64,000 nt of DNA. Origin: JAQIBY01 sp046546095. GTDB taxonomy: Bacteria > Bacteroidota > Bacteroidia > Bacteroidales > ML635J-15. The DNA is taken from assembly GCA_046546095.1 (NCBI GenBank), contig JBKGYK010000003.1, positions 1 to 64,000 of the forward strand. The letters run 5' to 3'. The position numbers were made by a program, and so were the translations under genes. Within the stretch, counting starts at the first letter, position 1, and each line of letters begins with the position of its first letter. Below are positions 46,425-56,581 of the stretch, in pieces. Below the pieces are notes generated by a model, which was given only the letters and a program-made list of their open reading frames with translations, did not search any database and was not told the DNA's origin.

Positions 46425-46450
46425 CATAAAGCAGACAAAATACAAATACA

Positions 46451-46834
46451 ATGGCTAAAACACAGGAAACAGAAGCAAACCGCCTCAATGTTATAGGCGA
46501 AGGAACCACAGTAAACGGAGACATTAAATCCGACGGTGACGTTCGTATTGATGGACAGATCACCGGAAATATCAGTATAGAAGGCAAGCTTGTCATTGGA
46601 AAAAAAGGCAGTTTGAATGGTGAAATTCATTGTCAAAACTGCGAAATTTCCGGGACAATAGAGGGCAAAATTTTCGTCAGGGAATTATTAAGCCTCAAAG
46701 CAAGTTCTGTCATTAAGGGTGACATTAAAACACTCCGGCTGGCCATAGAGCCCAATGCCGTATTTACCGGCACCTGTAATATGGACCAGGGCAAAACAGC
46801 ATCAGCCATTAAGGATGGAAAAACAAAAAAATAA
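46451..46834 (+). CDS. Bactofilin (polymer-forming cytoskeletal protein)
   Basis: A 127-residue protein of the bactofilin family, which polymerises without nucleotide into filaments that shape cells or position envelope proteins. The core (about residues 12-110) is a right-handed beta-helix with repeated short units such as VRIDGQITGNISIEGKL. Short flexible tails flank it. It overlaps the next gene (atpZ) by 20 bases, so its expression is tied to ATP synthase genes, an association seen in some Bacteroidota. Confidence in the family is high; its cellular role here is unknown. Confidence 0.9.
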   Translation: MAKTQETEANRLNVIGEGTTVNGDIKSDGDVRIDGQITGNISIEGKLVIGKKGSLNGEIHCQNCEISGTIEGKIFVRELLSLKASSVIKGDIKTLRLAIEPNAVFTGTCNMDQGKTASAIKDGKTKK

Positions 46835-47042
46835 AAAGACAGATCCGGTTAAATCATACGCCCGGTTCTCGGGCATTGTGTTTGAGATGCTTGCCATTAT
46901 TGGTGGCGGTGCATGGGCTGGCGTAAAGCTCGATGAATCCAGGGATGGAGATTTTCCTCTCTTTACAATCATACTCTCCCTTCTGGCAGTGGCCATAGCA
47001 CTTTATGTTGTCATAAAACAAGTCATAAACATGAATAAATGA
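46815..47042 (+). CDS. atpZ: AtpZ/AtpI-type small ATP synthase accessory membrane protein
   Basis: A 75-residue protein with two membrane helices (about residues 20-38 and 48-68) joined by a short polar hairpin. It fits the AtpZ/AtpI family, which has been linked to magnesium supply and assembly of the c-ring. The start at 46815 lies 20 bases inside the bactofilin gene. It overlaps the following gene by 4 bases (ATGA). The family call comes from size, topology and position before atpB. Confidence 0.7.
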   Translation: MEKQKNKKTDPVKSYARFSGIVFEMLAIIGGGAWAGVKLDESRDGDFPLFTIILSLLAVAIALYVVIKQVINMNK

Positions 47043-47431
47043 AACATAAATCTCCGGCCATAAAGTTTTGGTTGCAAATCACAGCACTTGCTTTCATTAT
47101 TCTGGCACTGCAGTTTCTTGCTTCCTATCTGGCATTTGAAAACCTGCCCACACCACGGGAAGTTATTGGCAACATATATCTGTATGCCCTGACAGGACTA
47201 TCCTTTAGCATCTTCATGAAACTAAAAAACAAATTCCCGACTTATATGGGTTTTATTTTCGGTGGACTGAGCCTGCTGAAAATGATGCTGGGGGTGGTAT
47301 TTCTCCTGCCTGTGTTATTAAACAGCCATGATAAAGAACATTATTTTGTGATACAGTTTTTGTTAATTTATGTTATATATTTGTTTTTTGAATCATTTGT
47401 CTTGATTAAATACCTGCAATCACAAGACTGA
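47039..47431 (+). CDS. Four-helix membrane protein between atpZ and atpB
   Basis: A 130-residue integral membrane protein with four predicted helices and a short positively charged tail. I recognise no domain by name, although Bacteroidota often encode a similar small membrane protein at this place. It overlaps atpZ by 4 bases and precedes atpB by about 60, so it is made with ATP synthase. A role in assembly like that of AtpI is plausible but not shown. Confidence 0.6.
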   Translation: MKHKSPAIKFWLQITALAFIILALQFLASYLAFENLPTPREVIGNIYLYALTGLSFSIFMKLKNKFPTYMGFIFGGLSLLKMMLGVVFLLPVLLNSHDKEHYFVIQFLLIYVIYLFFESFVLIKYLQSQD

Positions 47432-47493
47432 TTCAATTGAAAATAAAGTTTTTTACGGTTTTTTGTTTGCATTTTTTTTATCAATTTTGGTAC

Positions 47494-48591
47494 ATGATGA
47501 GTTTGAGATGTAACATACTTTTTTTACTGGTCTTTTTGCTTACTCCGCTTGCGATGATGGCTGAAGATCCGATTGAGGATATCCATGTTGATGATGAGGA
47601 GTTCGATGTTACCGAGATGGTGTTTGACCACATCATGGACAGTCACTCATGGCACATTGCTGATTACACAGATGATTCCGGTCACAAACATGCAATAAGC
47701 ATTGCCTTACCTGTAATACTATGGCACGAGGGACAACTGGATGTCTTTATGTCATCTGCTTTTGACCATGGTCATGCAACGGTTACCAAAGGCGATAACA
47801 ATTACTTTTTATACCAAGGAGATATCTACCTTACAGACGAGGAAGGAAGCATCCATCATGAAATCAACGAAGAAACAGGCAAATCTGAAATAAGCAATGC
47901 AGCACCCCTGGATTTGTCTATCACAAAAAATGTGGCCGCTATGATAATATCAGCCATAATTTTGTTGTTGGTTTTTCTTTCTGTAGCCCGTGCATATAAA
48001 AAACGCCCCGGCAAACCAGCCGGCCTTCAAGGTTTTATGGAGCCACTGTTTCTTTTTGTACGTGATGATATTGCAAAACCTAATATTGGCGAAAAATACG
48101 AGAAATACCTGCCATACATCATGACGGTTTTCTTTTTTATTCTGTTCAACAATCTGCTGGGGCTGATTCCGTTTTTTCCCGGCGGAGCCAATGTTACCGG
48201 CAACATTTCTGTAACAATGACACTGGCTGCTTTCACCATGGTAATTACCAATGTAAGCGGAACAAAACAATACTGGAAACACATTTTTGCAACCCCGGGT
48301 TTGCCCTTCTGGTTGTATCCTATCATGATACCTGTTGAACTCATTGGCATCATTACCAAACCCTTTGCCCTGATGGTACGTTTGTTTGCAAACATCACCG
48401 CAGGACATATTATTATATTGAGCCTGGTATCATTGATATTTATTTTTAAGACTGCCATGATGGGGTTTGTGTCAGTACCATTTGTTCTTTTTATGGACAT
48501 ACTGGAGCTGCTGGTAGCTGCCATTCAGGCGTATATTTTTACTCTGCTGTCGGCCCTGTTTATCGGCCTGGCACTGGAGGGAGATCACTAA
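47494..48591 (+). CDS. atpB: ATP synthase F0 subunit a
   Basis: A 365-residue membrane subunit that carries the proton half-channels beside the c-ring. The essential arginine is in the segment PFALMVRLFANITAGH near residue 300. The protein begins with a signal peptide (LLVFLLTPLAMMA) followed by an acidic, histidine-rich periplasmic extension of about 120 residues, a known trait of Bacteroidota subunit a. Two adjacent methionines (47494, 47497) are possible starts; a TTG-led extension is not supported. Confidence 0.92.
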   Translation: MMSLRCNILFLLVFLLTPLAMMAEDPIEDIHVDDEEFDVTEMVFDHIMDSHSWHIADYTDDSGHKHAISIALPVILWHEGQLDVFMSSAFDHGHATVTKGDNNYFLYQGDIYLTDEEGSIHHEINEETGKSEISNAAPLDLSITKNVAAMIISAIILLLVFLSVARAYKKRPGKPAGLQGFMEPLFLFVRDDIAKPNIGEKYEKYLPYIMTVFFFILFNNLLGLIPFFPGGANVTGNISVTMTLAAFTMVITNVSGTKQYWKHIFATPGLPFWLYPIMIPVELIGIITKPFALMVRLFANITAGHIIILSLVSLIFIFKTAMMGFVSVPFVLFMDILELLVAAIQAYIFTLLSALFIGLALEGDH

Positions 48592-48623
48592 GGAAATTTA
48601 ATGTTTAACCTAAATTATATTTT

Positions 48624-48827
48624 ATGGTACAATTAGCAGCAATAGGTGCCGGACTTGCAGTGATAGGAGCTGCGATCGGCATTGGCAAAATCGGTGGACA
48701 GGCAATGGACGCTATTGCACGTCAACCGGAAGCTTCAAACAAAATTCAGACAGCTATGATTATTTCTGCTGCACTTATCGAAGGTGTATCACTCTTTGCT
48801 GTTGTGGTTTCGTTACTTGTAGCTTAA
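48624..48827 (+). CDS. atpE: ATP synthase F0 subunit c
   Basis: A 67-residue hairpin of two helices that forms the rotor ring. The ion-binding carboxylate is E53, in ALIEGVSLF. A glycine follows it where sodium-type rings have serine or threonine, and isoleucine stands at the position of the sodium-ligand glutamine, so the ring should carry protons. The glycine-rich first helix (AAIGIGKIGG) and the RQPE loop are standard. Confidence 0.96.
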   Translation: MVQLAAIGAGLAVIGAAIGIGKIGGQAMDAIARQPEASNKIQTAMIISAALIEGVSLFAVVVSLLVA

Positions 48828-48897
48828 GTAATTTATTGTTTTCCGCAGCGGTTGGCTGCGGAAAACAATTGATTTAATCATCTTAAACACAATTATT

Positions 48898-49392
48898 ATG
48901 GATCTGATTACCCCCGATGTTGGATTGATTATTTGGACCACTCTGGTTTTCTTAATACTACTGGTTATACTGGGTGTTTTTGCATGGAAGCCCATCAACA
49001 ATGCCATCAACAATCGTAATAATTCCATTGAACGGGCACTTAGTAAAGCTGAAAATGCCAGGGAGCAAATTAAACATCTCAAATCCGAGCAAAATGAAAT
49101 CATTGACCTCGCAAAAAAGGAAAGAGATAATGTTCTGAAGGAAGCCAAGTCTATGCGGGAGGAAATGCTCGCCAAAGCAAGGGAAGAGACAAATTCCATA
49201 GTGGACAAAATGAAAAACGAAGCCCGGAAAGATATCGAAAATCAAAAGCAACAGGCGATTGATGAAATTAAGGATCAGATGGCTGACCTTTCCATTTCAA
49301 TAGCAGAACGCCTCCTCCGTGAAGAGCTTCAGGACAAGGAAAAACAAAATAAGCTTGTTGAGAAATTGATAGACGAAGTTAAATTAAATTAA
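48898..49392 (+). CDS. atpF: ATP synthase F0 subunit b
   Basis: A 164-residue stator stalk subunit: one N-terminal membrane helix (about residues 5-28) followed by a long charged coiled coil that reaches the delta subunit at the top of F1. Its PDVGLIIWTTLVFLILLVIL start and the KPINNAIN block are typical. It lies between the c and delta genes. Confidence 0.95.
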   Translation: MDLITPDVGLIIWTTLVFLILLVILGVFAWKPINNAINNRNNSIERALSKAENAREQIKHLKSEQNEIIDLAKKERDNVLKEAKSMREEMLAKAREETNSIVDKMKNEARKDIENQKQQAIDEIKDQMADLSISIAERLLREELQDKEKQNKLVEKLIDEVKLN

Positions 49393-49404
49393 GCGCTGCA
49401 AAGT

Positions 49405-49953
49405 ATGGATCATAGCAGAATAGCCGTCAGATATGCCAGGGCAGCTTTCGAACTGGCACAGGAACAAGACAAAACCGATGTTTTCATCAAAGACATGCGG
49501 ACACTGTCTGATTTACTGAACACCAGCAGTGATATCATCGGATACCTGAACAACCCGGTTGTCAGGAAATCCGAAAAAGCAAAAACCATTGACCGGATAT
49601 TTGCAAAACAGTTTGATAAATTAAGCCTTGACTTTATCCACCTTGTTGTCGATCATAACCGCGAACGGCAACTGAAGGCCATTTGCATGAAAACCGAAAG
49701 CCTCTACAAGGAACTTAAAGGAATCAGCTCTCTGGAAATAAAATCAGCCAAAGTACTTGATGGGAACAGCCGTAAAAAGCTCACCGAAAACATCAAATCA
49801 GCCTTGGGCGCAAAGGAAATAGAGCTGAAAGAAACCGTTGATGAATCTCTCATTGGAGGCTTTGTCCTGCGCACAGAAGATTTACAATATGATGCCAGTA
49901 TCAAAACACAACTGGCCAGGTTAAAAAATGAATTAAAAGAAAACTCACATTGA
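49405..49953 (+). CDS. atpH: ATP synthase F1 subunit delta
   Basis: A 182-residue stalk subunit that joins the b subunits to the alpha3beta3 head. The N-terminal helical domain begins RIAVRYARAAFELA, and the C-terminal end DESLIGGFVLRTEDLQYDASI is the family signature. It begins 12 bases after atpF. Confidence 0.95.
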   Translation: MDHSRIAVRYARAAFELAQEQDKTDVFIKDMRTLSDLLNTSSDIIGYLNNPVVRKSEKAKTIDRIFAKQFDKLSLDFIHLVVDHNRERQLKAICMKTESLYKELKGISSLEIKSAKVLDGNSRKKLTENIKSALGAKEIELKETVDESLIGGFVLRTEDLQYDASIKTQLARLKNELKENSH

Positions 49954-49971
49954 TAAAAATAACAATACAAT

Positions 49972-51552
49972 ATGGCTCAGATTAATCCGGCAGAAGTATC
50001 AGAAATCCTGAAAAAACAACTCAGTGGTCAAGACATTGATGCTGAATTACAGGAAGTAGGAACCGTCCTGGAAGTAGGAGACGGTATTGCGCGTATATAT
50101 GGCCTCACCAAAGTACAGGCAAATGAACTGATTGAGTTTGAAAATGGTGTTAAAGGCATTGTTCTGAATATCGAAGAAGACAATATTGGTGCAGTATTGC
50201 TTGGGGCATCCCAGGGCATCAAGGAAGGAGACTCTGTAAAACGCACCCGGCGGATTTCATCAATAAAAGTCGGTGAGAGCATGATGGGTCGTGTTGTCAA
50301 TACACTGGGAGAACCCATTGACGGAAAAGGTCCAATCAAAGGCGAAAGATTTGATATGCCCCTGGAGCGAAAAGCACCCGGTGTGATTTATCGTCAGCCG
50401 GTAAACGAACCGCTGCAAACAGGAATCAAGGCCATTGATGCAATGACACCCATTGGTCGCGGGCAAAGAGAATTGATTATCGGAGACCGTCAGACCGGAA
50501 AAACCGCAATCACCATTGATACCATAATCAATCAACGCGAAAATTATGAAAAAGGCGAACCTGTCTTTTGCATTTATGTTGCCATCGGTCAAAAAGGCTC
50601 AACTGTAGCAAGTATTGCAGCCACCCTTGAGAAACATGGTGCCATGGACTATACATGCATTGTAGCAGCCAACGCATCTGACCCGGCAGCATTGCAGTTC
50701 TATGCTCCCTATGCAGGTGCTGCCATCGGTGAATACTACCGCGATACAGGCAGGGCAGCTCTGATTGTTTATGACGACTTGTCAAAACAAGCTGTTTCAT
50801 ACAGGGAAGTATCCCTTCTGCTCAGACGTCCGCCCGGACGTGAAGCTTTCCCCGGAGATGTATTTTATCTGCACTCACGTCTGCTGGAAAGGGCAGCCAA
50901 AATCATTGAGTCCGATAAGATCGCCGGTCAAATGAATGATATTCCGGAAGTAATGCAGGGTAAAATCAAAGGAGGAGGGTCTCTCACTGCACTGCCAATC
51001 ATTGAAACACAAGCAGGAGACGTATCTGCTTACATCCCCACCAACGTAATCTCAATTACAGACGGCCAGATTTTCCTGGAATCAGACCTTTTCAATTCCG
51101 GTGTGAGGCCCGCCATTAACGTTGGTATATCCGTTTCCCGTGTAGGTGGAAATGCACAGGTAAAATCAATGAAAAAAGTGGCAAGCCCCCTGAAATCAGC
51201 TCAGGCTCAGTACCGTGAACTTGAGGCTTTTGCAAAATTCGGCTCTGATCTGGACAAATCAACACTGGCTACCATTGATGCCGGACGCAAAAATGTTGAG
51301 ATACTCAAACAGGCACAATATTCACCGATGAAAGTATCGGAACAAATTGCCATCATTTACTGTGGTGTTAATAAATTGCTGCGAAATGTGCCTGAAGAAA
51401 AAGTAAAAGAATTTGAAGAAACTTTCCTTGATTACATGAACCTGAATCACAAGGAAGTATTGGATAAACTTGCTGAAGGTAAACTTACTGAAGAAATTGA
51501 AGATACTCTGAAAAACGCAGCTAAAGAAGTAAGCAGTCAGATTGTTAAATAA
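49972..51552 (+). CDS. atpA: ATP synthase F1 subunit alpha
   Basis: A 526-residue non-catalytic nucleotide-binding subunit of the F1 head. Walker A GDRQTGKT (about 170) and the [22 protein letters not shown] segment are complete. The gene has the normal length and is followed 8 bases later by atpG. Confidence 0.97.
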   Translation: MAQINPAEVSEILKKQLSGQDIDAELQEVGTVLEVGDGIARIYGLTKVQANELIEFENGVKGIVLNIEEDNIGAVLLGASQGIKEGDSVKRTRRISSIKVGESMMGRVVNTLGEPIDGKGPIKGERFDMPLERKAPGVIYRQPVNEPLQTGIKAIDAMTPIGRGQRELIIGDRQTGKTAITIDTIINQRENYEKGEPVFCIYVAIGQKGSTVASIAATLEKHGAMDYTCIVAANASDPAALQFYAPYAGAAIGEYYRDTGRAALIVYDDLSKQAVSYREVSLLLRRPPGREAFPGDVFYLHSRLLERAAKIIESDKIAGQMNDIPEVMQGKIKGGGSLTALPIIETQAGDVSAYIPTNVISITDGQIFLESDLFNSGVRPAINVGISVSRVGGNAQVKSMKKVASPLKSAQAQYRELEAFAKFGSDLDKSTLATIDAGRKNVEILKQAQYSPMKVSEQIAIIYCGVNKLLRNVPEEKVKEFEETFLDYMNLNHKEVLDKLAEGKLTEEIEDTLKNAAKEVSSQIVK

Positions 51553-51560
51553 ATCTCTCT

Positions 51561-52421
51561 ATGGCCAATCTTAAAGAAATACGAACCAGAATCTCCTCCG
51601 TAAAATCAACACGGCAGATTACCAGTGCCATGAAACTGGTTTCTGCTGCCAAATTACGTAAGGCTCAAAATCGTATCGAACAACTGAGGCCATACGCAGA
51701 ACAATTGAAACATATCCTGTCCTACGCTTCACAAAGCATGGCAGACGACAAGGATTTTGTGTATGCTCAGCAGAGACCGGTAAACAAAGTTCTGATTGTA
51801 ATGGTTTCATCAAACAAAGGCTTATGCGGAGGATTTAATGCCAATGTAGTTAAAAAAACTGTAGCTGAGATTAAAGAAAATTACCAGGATGCCAAGGTGG
51901 AAATCCTTGCTGTAGGTGGAAAAGGAGCTGACTTGTTCAAGAAACACCCCTGGGATATTATTGAAAAAGAGACAGAGATCTTTGATAAGCTCACCTTCAA
52001 TCCTGTGGCGGAGATGGCTGAAAACTTAATGCAATCCTTTATCAATAAGGAATATGATAAAATAATCACAGTCTACAACAGCTTTGTTAACGCTGCAACC
52101 CAGAAAGTGAAAGCTGAACAGTTTTTGCCGGTTCAAATTGAAGAAGAAGAGGAAGAAGTTTCAAATTATATTTATGAGCCGGACAAAAACACCATTGCCA
52201 GGGAACTCATCCCCAAATCGCTGAAAACTCAGTTCTACGAGGTTTTGCTGGACTCTAATGCTGCGGAACACGGTGCACGAATGACTTCCATGCAACAGGC
52301 AACAGACAACGCCTCAGATCTGCTTGATGAAATCACACTGAAATACAACAAAGCACGTCAGGCTTCTATCACCAATGAAATACTGGAAATTGTAAGTGGA
52401 GCCAACGCCCTGGAAGGTTAA
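51561..52421 (+). CDS. atpG: ATP synthase F1 subunit gamma
   Basis: A 286-residue central rotor shaft of the F1 motor. The N-terminal helix (ISSVKSTRQITSAMKLVSAA) and the C-terminal helix (MQQATDNASDLLDEITLKYNKARQ, in two parts of residues near 240-270) form the coiled coil that turns inside the head. An acidic insert (EEEEEEV) sits near residue 195. It is the last gene of the first ATP synthase block. Confidence 0.95.
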   Translation: MANLKEIRTRISSVKSTRQITSAMKLVSAAKLRKAQNRIEQLRPYAEQLKHILSYASQSMADDKDFVYAQQRPVNKVLIVMVSSNKGLCGGFNANVVKKTVAEIKENYQDAKVEILAVGGKGADLFKKHPWDIIEKETEIFDKLTFNPVAEMAENLMQSFINKEYDKIITVYNSFVNAATQKVKAEQFLPVQIEEEEEEVSNYIYEPDKNTIARELIPKSLKTQFYEVLLDSNAAEHGARMTSMQQATDNASDLLDEITLKYNKARQASITNEILEIVSGANALEG

Positions 52422-52440
52422 AATTAAATAACATATGGCC

Positions 52441-54123
52441 TCAATCCTGCAGTGCTTCTGAAATATTGATCAGATGATCACCCATATCTTCACACCGGGA
52501 AATAATATCCAGAAAGACTACCCCGGCCTGATAAGGGTATTCTTTTTTGCGAATATTTTCCATGTTGACATCTTTGAGCCTATTCCTGTGTTTATTGATC
52601 TTTATTTCAATACTGTAAGCCTTTTCCATATCAGGAAGCCTGCCTTCTCTGTCCGCATGGAGATTGGCATGTAGACATGCAAATGCCTGATCCAGCAAAT
52701 CAAACATATCCCAAACTTCTTTTCGCAAATCCGGTGTAAACCAGACCCTGTGCTCATTCTTTCTTTGAAGAATCCTCCCAAGATTATAACATGCATCAGC
52801 TATACTCTCCATATTATCACTGATTTTCAGCAATGATCTGATCCTACGGCTGGCGGCTATTGACAAATCACTTTCTGAAAGTTTAGCCAGATAAGCAGCA
52901 ATTTCAACCTCATTGCTATCCATGCGTATTTCATTTTCCTCCAACTGAGCCAGCAACATACCTTGTTTTTCAGAATCAGTTTCAGCAAATAAATTTTTAG
53001 ATATTGTATACATTGAATTTGTCAGATCAGCAAAATTCAGCACCTCTTTTCTTGCCTGCAACAAAGACATTTCCGATGTAGATAGCAGACCGGTGGCAAT
53101 ATATTTCAGGCCACTGCCCCTACCCGTATTTTCAGGGAAAATCCTGTTCATCAAACCTGCCCAGGGCTCAATAAACCACACAAGCAAAAGCAGATTGAAA
53201 AGATTGAAAAGTGTGTGAAATACAGCAAGGCCAATTGGTATGGCAGCCAGATCATTCATGGGCGAAGAGTTCTCAATACTGAAGGTTAGGGATGATGAAA
53301 GCTTTACGAGATATGTAAACAATAAAGTGCTAAACAATGCGGCCATAAGATTAAACATAAAATGTGAAAAGGCCGCTTTCTTTGCTTTTCTGTTCGCCAC
53401 CAAAGCAGCAATATTTGCCGTTACGGTAGTTCCGATATTACTCCCGATAATCATGGCAGCGCCCATTTCAAAACCTATCCATCCATTGCCGCACATCACA
53501 ATAATCAGGGCAAGCATAGCACTGGATGACTGTACAATCAAGGTAAGTACAACACCTACAAGTATAAACAAGAGCACACTTCCATTTCCGGCGGCAGTAT
53601 AATTTGAAAGAAAAGACAGCACCTCCGGCTGATCATGTATATCCGGAACCGTAAGTTTCATAAAATCCAGGCCCAGAAACAAGAGGGAAAAACCGAACAA
53701 AACCTCACCCCAGGAGCGCAGCTTGCTTTTCCTGGAAAATAGCAGGGGAAAGCTAATGGCCATCATTGGCAAGCATATAGCTCCAATCTCAATTTTAAAC
53801 CCAAGGATGCCAATCAACCATGTGGTAATGGTTGTGCCGAGATTGGCCCCGAGAATCAGAGAAACACTTTCTGTCAGGCTAAGCAAACCGGCATTAACAA
53901 AAGAAACAAACATCACTGTGCTTGCTGAAGAAGACTGAATGATTGCAGTAACAAGCAAGCCTGACATAATGCCTGTAAAATGATTTTTTGTCATGCTACG
54001 TAGAATATTACGTAATCCTGCACCGGCAACCCGTTGCATAGATTCACTCAGCAAGCGCATACCATACAAAAACAGAACCACTGCTCCTGTGAGCTGTAAT
54101 ATTTGAAGTAAACCAAATTCCAT
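52441..54123 (-). CDS. Na/Pi cotransporter (NptA-type) with PhoU-like tail
   Basis: A 560-residue sodium-dependent phosphate symporter. The two inverted family repeats each contain the phosphate-binding QSSSA motif: IIQSSSASTV (near residue 63) and IVQSSSAMLA (near 200). About eight membrane helices are seen. The last 200 residues form a helical PhoU-like domain (CYNLGRILQRKNE) thought to sense phosphate. It is divergent from the PiT transporter. Its stop lies 19 bases after the convergent atpG stop. Confidence 0.92.
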   Translation of the reverse strand: MEFGLLQILQLTGAVVLFLYGMRLLSESMQRVAGAGLRNILRSMTKNHFTGIMSGLLVTAIIQSSSASTVMFVSFVNAGLLSLTESVSLILGANLGTTITTWLIGILGFKIEIGAICLPMMAISFPLLFSRKSKLRSWGEVLFGFSLLFLGLDFMKLTVPDIHDQPEVLSFLSNYTAAGNGSVLLFILVGVVLTLIVQSSSAMLALIIVMCGNGWIGFEMGAAMIIGSNIGTTVTANIAALVANRKAKKAAFSHFMFNLMAALFSTLLFTYLVKLSSSLTFSIENSSPMNDLAAIPIGLAVFHTLFNLFNLLLLVWFIEPWAGLMNRIFPENTGRGSGLKYIATGLLSTSEMSLLQARKEVLNFADLTNSMYTISKNLFAETDSEKQGMLLAQLEENEIRMDSNEVEIAAYLAKLSESDLSIAASRRIRSLLKISDNMESIADACYNLGRILQRKNEHRVWFTPDLRKEVWDMFDLLDQAFACLHANLHADREGRLPDMEKAYSIEIKINKHRNRLKDVNMENIRKKEYPYQAGVVFLDIISRCEDMGDHLINISEALQD

Positions 54124-54224
54124 GAGACCTTCAGAAAAGTTGCAATAATAATAAATGTGAGATTTTCATCTTAGCAAATCAGGTTAAGAAATGGTAAAGT
54201 CAGTACATAAAATCTGTATAATAA

Positions 54225-54241
54225 TTAACGTTAAATTAACA
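54225..54241. promoter_or_regulatory. Pho-box-like direct repeats between the phosphate transporters
   Basis: TTAACG (54225-54230) and TTAACA (54236-54241) are direct repeats with an 11-base period, the spacing used by PhoB/PhoP-type regulators, whose Bacillus sites are TTAACA-like repeats. The second half lies at the -33 position of the PiT promoter. TTAACGTTAA (54225-54234) is also palindromic, so another regulator is possible. Confidence 0.4.
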
Positions 54242-54261
54242 TGGCGCATCACCAATAATTT

Positions 54262-54269
54262 TAAGTTTG
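54262..54269 (+). promoter_or_regulatory. -7 element of the PiT transporter gene
   Basis: TAAGTTTG matches TAnnTTTG exactly, 22 bases before the ATG. The -33 position, 21 bases upstream, is taken up by the TTAAC repeat, as expected if an activator replaces the -33 contact. Confidence 0.45.
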
Positions 54270-54291
54270 CCTAACAACATAATCGAAAACA

Positions 54292-56514
54292 ATGGACATT
54301 TTTTTAATTATTGTAATCGTTCTTTTTGCACTGGCTATCACCGATTTGGTTGTAGGTGTCAGCAATGATGCAGTCAACTTTCTAAACTCCGCAATTGGAG
54401 CACGCGCAGCACGTTTCAGAAATTTAATGATTCTTACCACTATTGGTATTATCCTTGGTGCGGTTTTTTCCGGAGGGATGATGGAAGTAGCCAGGAAAGG
54501 CATTTTCCATCCTGAGCATTTTTTCTTTGATGAGATTATGATCATGTTTCTCGCTGTCATGCTAACGGACATTATCCTTCTTGACACATTCAACTCAATA
54601 GGTCTGCCAACTTCTACTACGGTATCCATTGTTTTTGAATTGCTCGGAGCGGCAGTCGGGATGTCAATAATTAAAATTTACAACAATCCGGAGTCTCTCC
54701 CCATAGGCGAGTATATCAATACAGACAAAGCCCTTGCAATCATTTTGGGCATCCTGCTCTCGGTGGCCATCGCTTTTACGGTGGGTGCCTTGATACAGTA
54801 CTTGTCCCGTCTGCTGTTTTCTTTCAATTTTGATAAGCGGATGAAGTATTTTGGCTCTGTTTTTGGCGGTCTGGCCATCACAGCAATTACATACTTCATG
54901 CTGATTAAGGGTGTTAAAAATGCCCCTTTCATGACCGATGAGATCAAAAACAGTGTAGAAGGTAATTCTTTTCTGATAATGGCCGGGAGTTTTGTTTTCT
55001 GGACAATCCTGATGCAGATTCTACACATGACTTTCAATATCAATATTCTGCGTTTCATTGTATTGATAGGTACAATAGCCCTGGCCATGGCTTTTGCCAG
55101 TAACGATCTCGTAAACTTCATAGGTGTACCACTTGCCGGGCTGGATGCTTACCTGAATTTTACAAATGCCGGTGGAGAACCTTCCGAATTTGCCATGACA
55201 TCCCTGTCGAAACCCGTAGAAACGAAAACCTACCTGCTTGTAATTGCCGGTATTATCATGGCAGCCACACTTTGGTTTTCCAAAAAAGCCCGATCTGTTG
55301 TAAAAACATCTGTCGATCTGTCAAGACAAGATGAAGGTGAAGAACGTTTCGGCGCTTCAGGATTTGCACGCTTTATTGTCAGAGGCAGTATAAGAATATC
55401 CAGAGGCAGCAACTTAATTCTTCCGAAAGGCCTCAAAAGAAGAATGAAAAAACAATTCAGGCCAAACAAAGAAATCGAAAAGCTTCCGGCAAAAGACCGC
55501 CCGGCCTTTGATATGCTGCGTGCTTCTGTTAATCTTTTTGTGGCCAGTATCCTGATATCCATCGGCACATCACTTAAATTGCCCTTGTCAACCACCTATG
55601 TTACTTTTATGGTAGCTATGGGAACTTCCCTGGCCGACAATGCCTGGGGCCGTGAAAGTGCAGTTTACCGGATTACCGGTGTAATCTCCATTATCGGTGG
55701 CTGGTTCCTGACTGCCTTCTCTGCCTTTACCGTGACTTTCCTGATTGTATCCATTCTGCATTTTGGTGGCATCATTGCCCTCTTTGTTTTGATTCTTCTG
55801 GCAGCATTGCTGATCTACAAAACATACATGAGACACAGCTCAAAAGAAAAAGAACGTGCAAGAGAAACTGAATTATACAAAGGTGAGCGCAGTTTCTTTG
55901 AAGTTTGCAGAGATAATGTCAGTTTTACCATTTCCAACATGCAGGATCAATTTGAAGTTACCATCAACGCACTGATCAACAATGACAGAAAAGCACTGAA
56001 GAAAAACCTGAAAAGAATCAAGAAAACAAGCAATGAGAGTAAAGCACTCAAAAACAATCTGTTCAGCACAATCCAAAAGCTTGATAAAGAAGATATCACA
56101 ACCGGTATGTATTATGTTCAGGTACTTGACTATATGCGGGAGGCAGCCCACAGCCTGACATACATCGGGGAACCTGCTCTGGTACATGTCGAAAATAAGC
56201 ATAAGGAAATGTCAAAACCCCAGATTAAAGCACTAAACCGACTTGTTCAAACATACCTGCCCATTCATCAGGCATGCCGTGAAATGGTAATGAAAGGTGA
56301 TTTTACTGCCGTTGATCATGTGAAAGAACAACAGGATTATCTCTTCGATCTGATTGACGAGCTCAAAAAAGATCAGCTCAAGCGAATCAAAAATAAAATA
56401 GACGGAACAAAAGCCAGCGTGCTGTTTATCAACCTGCTTCAGGAAACCAAACTCTTGTCTATCAGCATTGTAAACACACTCAAATCATACAGGGATTTCA
56501 CAGAAAAACCATAA
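54292..56514 (+). CDS. PiT-family inorganic phosphate transporter with long C-terminal domain
   Basis: A 740-residue phosphate permease. The two PiT signature regions are GVSNDAVNFLNSAIGARA near residue 23 and KLPLSTTYVTFMVAMGTSLAD near 425, each carrying the family's conserved loop. About ten membrane helices lie before residue 510. The last 230 residues are highly charged and helical (NNDRKALKKNLKRIKKTSNE and later), resembling a PhoU-like regulatory domain. Its neighbour on the other strand is a second, unrelated phosphate transporter. Confidence 0.92.
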   Translation: MDIFLIIVIVLFALAITDLVVGVSNDAVNFLNSAIGARAARFRNLMILTTIGIILGAVFSGGMMEVARKGIFHPEHFFFDEIMIMFLAVMLTDIILLDTFNSIGLPTSTTVSIVFELLGAAVGMSIIKIYNNPESLPIGEYINTDKALAIILGILLSVAIAFTVGALIQYLSRLLFSFNFDKRMKYFGSVFGGLAITAITYFMLIKGVKNAPFMTDEIKNSVEGNSFLIMAGSFVFWTILMQILHMTFNINILRFIVLIGTIALAMAFASNDLVNFIGVPLAGLDAYLNFTNAGGEPSEFAMTSLSKPVETKTYLLVIAGIIMAATLWFSKKARSVVKTSVDLSRQDEGEERFGASGFARFIVRGSIRISRGSNLILPKGLKRRMKKQFRPNKEIEKLPAKDRPAFDMLRASVNLFVASILISIGTSLKLPLSTTYVTFMVAMGTSLADNAWGRESAVYRITGVISIIGGWFLTAFSAFTVTFLIVSILHFGGIIALFVLILLAALLIYKTYMRHSSKEKERARETELYKGERSFFEVCRDNVSFTISNMQDQFEVTINALINNDRKALKKNLKRIKKTSNESKALKNNLFSTIQKLDKEDITTGMYYVQVLDYMREAAHSLTYIGEPALVHVENKHKEMSKPQIKALNRLVQTYLPIHQACREMVMKGDFTAVDHVKEQQDYLFDLIDELKKDQLKRIKNKIDGTKASVLFINLLQETKLLSISIVNTLKSYRDFTEKP

Positions 56515-56581
56515 AAACCGGATTCAGCATATATTCCTGTTACTTTTTGCGTGTAATTTTACTATCTTTCGACCAAAAACA

